From assembly GCA_024803745.1 (NCBI GenBank), contig JANJXV010000024.1, positions 7,906,106-7,970,105 on the forward strand: a DNA stretch of 64,000 nucleotides, given 5' to 3'. Each line of letters begins with the position of its first letter. The first letter of the stretch is position 1. Positions 56,946 through 64,000 of this stretch are shown piece by piece. This DNA comes from Megascapheus bottae. Lineage: Eukaryota > Chordata > Mammalia > Rodentia > Geomyidae. Below the pieces are notes generated by a model, which did no database searches, was not told the origin of the DNA, and was given only the letters and a program-made list of their open reading frames with translations. The translations under genes and the position numbers were made by a program.

Positions 56946-58220
56946 AATGAATCCTGAGGTGGAAGCAAAGGATTGACACTTTGAACATGGTGGTTAAGAT
57001 TAGAAACTTAGAGATCTGTTCCATTTAAGTTTCCATTTCTGCTAATTGACTATCACCACACTTGCCTACCCTCCCCCATAGCTCCTGTGAAAACCTCACT
57101 AATAGGAAAAGTTCTTGTCCAAATGTAAATGCAGATTGTTATTAACAATTACTAAAATGTGTTGAAATTCACACATAGATCTTCTATGAATGTATGTGCT
57201 CCTAAAATAACAGCATATATTCATCTCTAGATGCCAAGAACTACTGTGTAAATTTTATAAGTCGTAGATAATTCCTGAAACAAACTTCTCAACAAGGTAG
57301 AATAGTTACCTTTATTTTATATGTTAGCAAATATAGAGAAAACAATTTTCCTAGGATCACAGAATTATTATGCAAAAGAGTATTTAGTTTGAATCCAAAT
57401 CAAGTAGATTCTAAAGACCCAGAATTTTTTTTACAAGTTTAACCAAAGATAAGCAATATATAATTGAGTAGAATGTTAATGTTATTGTAATTTCATCATT
57501 AGTAGTAGAGTTAAAATACCATTCATAGCTAATTCTCTTATATAACCTGATTTTAAGGGATCTGTATATTTTAGACATGCACGACAGTGGAGAGAAACAA
57601 GCAAAAGCAAATGTAAAAAAAATCAAACAACTGCTTTGAAATGCTTGGATCTACTCAGGAGTTAAATTTGATTCAAATACTGATGTATATGGGAATGAGT
57701 ATATATGTCTAAATATGTGTGCCTTTGTAGAATTCCTGTCTGTGTCCTGGATCTGTGGCTGGAGCTACCTGGAAAAGAGTCAGCTGAAACTAAGATGAAC
57801 CATCAGGTACACAAACCCAACAGCTGTTTACAGTGCAAACTCTACTTACTGTCAAGTCCCCTTTCTGCCTCAAGTGTTTCTGATGTGGTGGATATAATAT
57901 ATTCAAAACCCATTAGAGACTTTTTTGTCAAGATTTTGCTGTAATGATCAGTAGCAAAGTAACAGTTGAACCATGATTTCTACTGATTATGCTACTTCCT
58001 TCAGTCTCTGAGAACTCTATTAGTCCTGGGAGAAGTCAGGTACAAGTAAAGGAGAGGACAGTGGTAGGCTTGCACTGCAATCTTGCCTCCACATTACAAC
58101 CCTGTAATGATAGTGACAGTGAATCACACAGGACCCAGTGACCACTTTAGCCATTTTGCTTCAATAGGAAAATAACATGTGGTTTAGTAGTAAATGTCAC
58201 TAAATAGAAATGCACAACTG

Positions 58221-58428
58221 GGCCGGGAGTTTGGCCTAATGGTTAAAGTGCTTGCCTAGCATGCATGAAAACCCAGGTTTGATTCCTCGGTACCACATAC
58301 ATAGAAAAAAGCCAGAAATGGTGCTGAGGCTCAAGCGGAAGAGCTCTAGCCTTGAGAAAGTCCAAGGACAGTGCTCAGGCCCTGAGCTCAAGCCCAGGAA
58401 TGGCAAAAAAAAAAAAAAAAGAAAAAAA
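58221..58428 (+). repeat. IDL-Geo SINE with perfect target-site duplication
   Basis: GGCCGGGAGTTTGGCCTAAT through CAAGCCCAGGAATGGC and an A-rich tail. AGAAATGCACAACTG is present at 58206-58220 and 58429-58443. Confidence 0.95.
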
Positions 58429-60206
58429 AGAAATGCACAACTGACAATATGGTCATTGTGGGTGTTGTGTGTGTGCATGCACACATGATGCCAATGGCTA
58501 TCTGTGTTAGAGATACAGTTTTCAATAAAGTTAACTGTATGTTTTGTGTGTCTGAAGATAAATAACATTTGTATTTGAATTGCGTTCGATACATTATAGT
58601 TTCACCAGCCATGGAGACATTACAGTTTTGTTGACATTAGAGGATTTAGAAGGAGAACTCACATTGCTAACTGAAATTCTGGTCTGACATGGTTTGGTCA
58701 CTAAAATGTGAAGACAGCCTTAGATATTTTTCTAGAACAGCTGCTTACGCCATTTTCTAAGGAGACAACGGGAATTCTGAAGAAAAGCCTGAGAGGAGAG
58801 GTTGAGAGGCCTTCAGAGAAAAGGAAAGATTGCCTTATAAGCAAGGTACTGTCAAACATCTTAAGGACACAAACCTGCTTCATTGGGAAACTGTTGAAGG
58901 ACAGAAACAACCTCTGAGCCCTATAAAGCAAACGGCCACTGTGGAGGAAAGCAGAACAAGGATAGAAGGAGCTGACACGCGAGCCACTTGAAGGTCTGTC
59001 AGAGTCAGACACATTAACCTCACTCAAGGGAGCTGGGCTAGGTATACTTTCATGGTGGAAAAATTTCTGGCTTGAACAGTCTACAAAATAAATCTCAGTG
59101 TAGAGTGCTGGCTACCAGTGCACTCTGGAAATGACTTTGGAATCACACCAATTCACTCTCAGTGTTGCTCAGGGAAAAAGTTAGATTTAGTTGAAAGAAA
59201 AGAAAAAGACACAACAAATACACATACAGACAATATTAGCATCTCTTCAATGGTATCACTTAGAGAGTTGGCAGTAATTATTCACAATCATTAGTAGATA
59301 CACCAAAGATTAGTACATTCAAAGGAAAACGGTCTATAATTTCAAGGAAATGATCAAGTTGGTTTTAAGATGACTACAATCAAGGTGGATTCCCCCTTGA
59401 AAGTGCATGAAAGAGTTATCTTTTGCTAAAAATTCCTGGAAGCATTGTACTCACCTCTCTTCCCTGAGATATTCCAAGAATTTGGGAGCATAGTGAGAAA
59501 AAGGCCACAGTGTTACACAATATCTTTAACAAGAATTCATCATCCAAAGCTTAGTTTAAGAATACACTTCTGTGTTAGCATTACCTCTTCCAATAAAGCC
59601 TAATGTATTTTTGTGGGTTCAAAAATAAATAATACTTATTTTCATTGTGTTTGCTATATTGTGGTTTAACGTGATCACAAGAAGTATAGTTTTAACTCCT
59701 ACAAAATATATGAAAATATAAGATATACCTATTTAGCTACAATTGGATATCTAGCCTTTTTTCTACTTAGAAAGGCTTAATACTGTTATGGTAATGTCTT
59801 TTAGGAAAGGATAAAGACAAAAAGTGTGTTTTAAAAAATCATATAATCATAGGCATTGTAACACAGCAATGGGTACTAGCCTAGAAAAAATTCTCCTGGG
59901 AATTCATTTCAAATTATTGAAGCAGCTGTTTCTTCAGTTTAAAATAAAATATCCATAACAAGTTCACACATGACAGATGTAAGCTAAAAACTAGATTCCA
60001 CAGTGTGAGCTAAAAGCAGATGCTTTGAATGATCACATTTATAACTAGATATAATATGTCTTAGTTACCTACAGTACAGCTTCATGAATATTCCTTTTGA
60101 ACAATTTGTGAAAAATATAGATCCTATAGTTTCTTGTATTTTTTTCAAAACTAGGCATCATTAAGTACAAATATTTTATAATTTCATTTGTTTTCTTTTT
60201 AGGATT

Positions 60207-60790
60207 TATTTTTTCCATATATTTTTATTGTAATTAATAGAAGGATTACATTATATTCACCAGGTAGAAGGTGCATTACTTCACAAACATTGATAGCCTT
60301 TCTCATATCTTGGTCCCCATTTCCCTCACCCCACTGCCACCTCTCATCTTGTTTTCCCCCCTTCCCTATCCTATTTTAAATAACCAAGTAAGCATAATAC
60401 AATATATCAGATAACAAGGTGAAATATTGTAGCAATATGAGAAAACCAAGGGACAGCAAAAGAGATGAGAGATAACATAGTACATTAAGGACAATAATAA
60501 CTCATTATATGCCTTTTGTTTCTCTATCTTGGAGGTCCTTTCATTTAGCATCATTCTATATGGCCTTCTGTATCTAGGTTTTGTTCTATTATAAATCTCT
60601 GCTAGGAGAGCCCAAGGTTTCTACTGATTTGTGACAAATGAGGGAAACCATTGAGCCTAAGTTCCTTTGAGTTTGGCTTACTTCACTTAATATGATTTTT
60701 TCTGAGTCTTTCCATTTCTTTACAAATGGGGCAATGTCAGCATAGAATTCCATTGTGTTATAACTTCATTTATATCTGTATTTTGTTTAC
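60207..60790 (-). mobile_element. L1 3' end, antisense, about 580 bases
   Basis: TTTTTATTGTAATTAATAGA, CACCAGGTAGAAGGTGCATT, TTTGGCTTACTTCACTTAAT and GAATTCCATTGTGTTATAAC reversed give the C-terminal ORF2 and 3'UTR of L1, homologous to 16798-17512. No open frame survives. Confidence 0.9.
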
Positions 60791-60910
60791 CCCTTGTACT
60801 TTACATATGCTTCTTTATGAATAAATGCACTGTTAGATCCAAACAGTGCAAGAGCGAAGACTCATTATTCAGGTACCCAATGCTATGGACACGGTATTAG
60901 AAATATAAAT

Positions 60911-61136
60911 ATGCTACATAGACATAAAAATTTGTGACTCTATAGACGTAATGTTTTAATACATAAATTAATATGTATCTATGACATACAAACCATCAGC
61001 CTAATTTCAATTATGTTCTAAAATTTAAGTGCCAGTGATTGTATATAGAGATTCCCTTCTTGAATACTTCTTTGTTAAATATGTCATTTGAAACATGATG
61101 TAAAAATCAATGTTAATAAATTCTTTAATAAAAAAG
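60911..61136 (+). repeat. Unassigned retroposon family, copy C
   Basis: GCTACATAGACATAAAAATT, TATGTATCTATGACATACAA, AAGTGCCAGTGATTGTATAT and GATTCCCTTCTTGAATACTT, ending ATTCTTTAATAAAAAAG. It is the longest of three copies; see 29567-29758 and 33648-33858. Confidence 0.7.
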
Positions 61137-61265
61137 AATAAATGTACTATTGGAGTATGGAGTCTACTACATTTTTTTAATTCCACAATCAAACTCAAAT
61201 TTAAGGAATTTCTATTTTTAAGTCTTTCCTTTCCTTTCCTTTTTACAAATAAGCTCATGATTGGA

Positions 61266-61499
61266 CAGGTTGTTGGTGGTTCACACTTACAATGTTAGCA
61301 ACTCAGGAGGCTGAGATTTGAGGATATTGGTACAAAGACATCCTAGGTAGAGAAATCTGAGAGACCCTTATTCCCAATTAACCATTGAAGAGCTGGTATG
61401 GCTTAAATGGTAAAGCAGCATCCTTTAGTGAAAAAAAAAACTAAGCAAGAGTATGAGGTTCCCAGTATATGCTCTAATACTGGCATAGAAAAAAAAAAG
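61266..61499 (+). repeat. B1-headed SINE
   Basis: GGTTGTTGGTGGTTCACACT, GCAACTCAGGAGGCTGAGAT, linker TTATTCCCAATTAACCAT, then a diverged right half with TGGCTTAAATGGTAAAGC and an A-run. Confidence 0.8.
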
Positions 61500-61679
61500 T
61501 TAATGACTTTTTTTTTTAACAGAGGGAGAATTTAAAGTGCTGGTCTTGAAGTAAGTATTTGCCTGGTGAAAACTACTGTAGTGAATGTTACTATGTGAAT
61601 TATAGTAGTAAATTATAACTTGAAAAATTGGGTAAGTACATCCTTCCTTATCATGCAGGGAGCTCTAAGTTTTAATGCC

Positions 61680-61702
61680 GTGTGTGTGTGTGTGTGTGTG
61701 TG
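61680..61702. repeat. (TG)n microsatellite
   Basis: Eleven TG units. Confidence 0.95.
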
Positions 61703-62222
61703 CCCATAATGCTGGATAAAATCTTACAGTTTTGTGGTAGTTAGAAGACAAGTACAGAGTTTTTACACTATATAACCATGAATACTTTCTTTTTTAATTT
61801 TATTTTAAATGTCAACACAAACTTCCCTGTTTCATCTTAGAGGCATTTCCAGACTAAATGGATCATCACATAAGAATAAAAGCAAGCAGACTGATATCAG
61901 AGGGTGAGGGTGTTCCAGTCAGCCTACAACTCACTATGTTCTGGGAGAGTCCCCAGAAGCTCTACACAAACCATGATTATTGTTGGGAATGTATACATAT
62001 ACATATATATATATACATGTATATGAAATTACAGACACATATACAATTGCTTTGTAATATGTAGGAGACACACTTCCAGGAAATGCACACAGGCTCTCAG
62101 CTTTTCCCAGGTGAATGGCCAGATGTGTAGCAAGACTCTGGGCAGGCTACTGTTTCAATGTTGCTCCTATTACAACAAAACTTTAAGAAGAGCTTTGCAC
62201 TACAGTGAAAACAAGTCATCAC

Positions 62223-62326
62223 CTCCGCATGATGCTCCTCATTCTGCTGTAAGACTTCTATGCAGAGCTCTGCTAGATGAAGAACCTCTTCCAGCTTCCT
62301 GGCAGGCATAGCCTGGTTCATGGTCT
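62223..62326 (-). CDS. CADPS2: CADPS2 exon E1 (start of the visible coding part)
   Basis: This 104-base exon starts after an AG acceptor with an upstream pyrimidine tract (TTTTCTCTTTC) and ends at a GTGATG donor. It begins with two bases of a split codon and then reads [20 protein letters not shown] and on to EEHHAE, 34 full codons ending in phase 0. The amphipathic Leu/Glu-rich helix is typical of the Munc13-homology (MHD1) region of CAPS proteins, which contacts syntaxin and SNARE complexes. An apparent open extension on both sides of the exon is intronic read-through, not coding. The preceding exon lies beyond position 64000. Its length is not a multiple of three, so skipping would shift the frame. 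Confidence 0.9.
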
Positions 62327-63862
62327 CTGCATAGAAAGAGAAAAGCATAATGTTACCTTGAAAACACAAAAGCCAAATCTATCCTAAGAAGCAACTACAG
62401 TGTCAAAATAGCACAGGAAACCCTACTTTGGATAAATAAGGAATGCAAGCAACACAACTGAATACATTATTTTCTTTTTAAAGCCAGTTCACCAGACTGC
62501 AGAAAATGCTGTACCCACAAAGCAATTACAGGGATCTGCAAGTGCTTTGCCATTTAGTACATAAGAACTAACAGGTGCAACCACACAGTAGATGCTCAAC
62601 TTCTGCAACAAACAAGTTGTAATTCTCCTCAAGGTCAGGAACACAAAGAGAGCAGATACTACAGTCTTTTTCTTCTCTCTGTATTGTATTGTGGATATAA
62701 TAGCTTTCTCACCAGATGAGTCATTCCTGGCTTTAGCAAAACTCAGGCTTTGTGTTGTTGTTGTTGCTATTTAAATTCCCAGCCTGAATGTCTATAGTTC
62801 ATGTTCATCTTAAATTCAAGAAATACACCTCTGACAGCCTGCGGTAAACTGATTTCCTCCTCTGCATTCCCGCTACCATTCCAGCCTACCTTTCCACTGT
62901 GGGTGTGGGGGTTATACGTGGGCAGAGCATTTTTTGAAGCTGAAGTTTCTTGCAGTTTTAAGCCAAATTGATGCAAAAAAGAGAATAGGCTATAATAAGA
63001 TGAATCCAGAAAAAGTAAAAAGGATGTAGTTGATTTCAAAGATGCAAAACCAGCAGATAGACACAGAATGTTTTCCGTGAGATGAAAGTTGTTTCCCATT
63101 TCATCTGAAAAAAAAGTTTTCTGTAGAAGCATTGAAGGTGAATTCCTTGTCTCTGCCCCTTTTGTGTTGCTGTATCAGAATACTCAACACTGGATTAGTT
63201 GTAAAGAAAAGATATTTTTGCATCTGAACATCAGAAAATCAGGTAGTCTTCCTTGGTTCAGCTTCAGCATGGAGCATGGTGAAGTAGAAACGAAAATAGT
63301 TAGGTAGAAAAAGGGAATGGATATTTAGGGTTGCCTTGCTTTATGATAAATCACTCTTTGGAGTTCGAGCTCCAAGAACTAGTGTTGCCAGATCGGTGTT
63401 AATCCTTTCTGAGTGTCATGGCCTTAAGATCCAACCATTTCCCCCTAGGCTTCTTTACCAAAATGTTCTACACAAGTAGAGGAGAGGCCATGCTTCCTGC
63501 CTGTGAAGCTTCAGGGTCCACATATGGCCTTATCTAAACAAAACCAAGGTCATATCATCTGACATTCACAAGTGCTCTCTGTGCCCTGTTCAATAGGTTG
63601 TAAGGAAGAGAAATGAATGCTCAGAAGAAAAGAGGTTCCACCCCCCCCCAACACATGGATCTTGGATCTCAGGAGCCAACACTTAACCTTGCTCTGGCAA
63701 GAATGTACTAGGAAGGATGGGATAGCATAGCAGGCTTTCAGTATGGCAATGCATAGATTGGATGACTATATTGACAGCTTAGTTCAAATGTTTCTTAGCA
63801 GGGCCTCAGAATAACTTAAACTTTAGGAAAATGTAGTGGTAAGTGGTGATTGTAGTGATTGT

Positions 63863-63863
63863 A

Positions 63864-63901
<38 letters not shown>

Positions 63902-63909
63902 CACACACA
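63863..63909. repeat. (TG)n(CG)n(CA)n microsatellite
   Basis: TG units, then GCGCGC, then ACACACA, giving an alternating purine-pyrimidine tract with a self-complementary centre. Confidence 0.95.
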
Positions 63910-63966
63910 TGCATCCTAGAGATTGGAAAATTAAGAATGGAAGTCAATGAAAGACAGTGCATATGA

Positions 63967-63967
63967 A

Positions 63968-64000
<33 letters not shown>
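63967..64000. repeat. (CA)n microsatellite at the window edge
   Basis: CA units continue to the last base, so the true length is unknown. Confidence 0.95.

Larger units (their letters stand above)
52378..62222 (-). other. CADPS2: CADPS2 9.8 kb intron between E1 and E2
   Basis: It contains IDL-Geo SINEs at 52639-52836, 55589-55772, 56757-56945 and 58221-58428, other SINEs at 53797-54037, 54143-54346, 54647-55255 and 61266-61499, and antisense L1 ends at 54780-55165 and 60207-60790. Copy C of the unassigned retroposon lies at 60911-61136. The stretches 52850-53790, 56950-58200 and 58450-60200 are unique sequence without a recognisable exon. Confidence 0.8.
6422..62326 (-). other. CADPS2: Partial gene CADPS2, ten internal coding exons
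   Basis: The translated exons join into one open frame recognisable as CAPS/CADPS, a cytosolic and vesicle-associated protein that primes dense-core vesicles (for example those carrying neurotrophins and peptides) for calcium-triggered exocytosis, acting with SNARE proteins and phosphoinositides. Exons, in transcription order, are 62326-62223, 52377-52221, 36587-36446, 36321-36202, 30855-30700, 28822-28675, 21970-21896, 13234-13151, 13045-13013 and 6529-6422. Every intron is GT-AG on the minus strand and all codon phases match (split codons at E2/E3, E3/E4, E4/E5 and E5/E6). The segment covers part of the MUN/Munc13-homology region and part of the C-terminal region; the C2 and PH domains and the last exons are outside the window. 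CADPS2 is preferred over CADPS because the peptide reads [20 protein letters not shown], where CADPS, from memory, has an [20 protein letters not shown]-type sequence. No stop or frameshift was seen, so the gene looks functional. Confidence 0.92.
62327..64000 (-). other. CADPS2: CADPS2 intron upstream of E1, 3' part
   Basis: It contains the acceptor side of E1 and no further exon. Positions 62350-63130 are unique sequence. Positions 63150-63480 (GTGTTGCTGTATCAGAATAC, GTGTCATGGCCTTAAGATCC) faintly recall an old interspersed repeat that I cannot name. Two CA/TG repeats lie at the right end. Confidence 0.75.

Noticed and set aside
58701..59027. A minus-strand open frame of 108 residues as an extra CADPS2 exon or new gene
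   Set aside because: It has no resemblance to CAPS proteins, and E1 joins E2 perfectly in phase and content, leaving no room for a missing exon in this intron.
6422..62326. Assignment to the paralogue CADPS (CAPS1)
   Set aside because: Several exons have residues that, from memory, mark CADPS2 (for example [37 protein letters not shown]) rather than CADPS. A database alignment would settle it.
63150..63480. Ancient interspersed repeat (TGTTGCTGTATCAGAATACT and downstream words)
   Set aside because: It recalls a common old mammalian repeat, but I cannot name the family or define its ends, so it is mentioned only within the intron entry.

Overview
This is a mammalian nuclear genomic window, about 64 kb of AT-rich, intron-dominated sequence crowded with retroposons and microsatellites. 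The SINE content points to a geomyoid rodent (kangaroo rat, pocket mouse or pocket gopher). At least fifteen copies of a dimeric SINE are present. Its left half is an ID/tRNA-Ala-like unit, its right half ends in the GCCAG...CCAGGACTGGC(A)n module, and this matches the IDL-Geo family described only from Geomyoidea. About twenty further SINEs join a B1/7SL-like head to the same kind of right half. Genus cannot be decided from the sequence alone.

One protein-coding gene is supported, running on the minus strand: an internal part of CADPS2 (calcium-dependent secretion activator 2, CAPS2), a factor that primes dense-core vesicles for exocytosis. Ten consecutive coding exons (called E1 to E10 here, in transcription order) lie at 62326-62223, 52377-52221, 36587-36446, 36321-36202, 30855-30700, 28822-28675, 21970-21896, 13234-13151, 13045-13013 and 6529-6422. 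All junctions have AG/GT splice sites and compatible phases, giving one open frame of 1,127 coding bases (about 375 residues). It covers part of the Munc13-homology region and much of the C-terminal vesicle-binding region. The 5' part of the gene lies beyond position 64000 and the last exons lie before position 1. No other intact gene was seen on either strand.

Layout: 1-6421 is the intron after E10, mostly unique sequence with a few old SINEs. The 6.5 kb intron 6530-13012 and 8.7 kb intron 13235-21895 hold SINEs, microsatellites and a cluster of L1 3' ends (16030-17645). E8 and the 33-base microexon E9 are separated by a 105-base intron that is open in frame. E3 and E4 are separated by only 124 bases. 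The 15.6 kb intron 36588-52220 is the most repeat-rich: a SINE cluster at 38.4-40.5 kb, nested SINEs at 42.5 kb, a solo LTR with long inverted arms at 47.65 kb and a U6 snRNA-derived pseudogene at 49.75 kb. It also contains two long repeat-free stretches that look like conserved noncoding DNA (43.5-43.8 kb and 46.4-47.1 kb). The 9.8 kb intron 52378-62222 holds more SINEs and two antisense L1 3' ends.

I found no evidence of a new multi-gene biological system. The observations most worth a second look are the translatable 105-base intron beside the microexon, the LTR with 51-bp inverted arms, the shared tRNA-like right half of two SINE families, a site hit twice by different retroposons, and the candidate enhancers.
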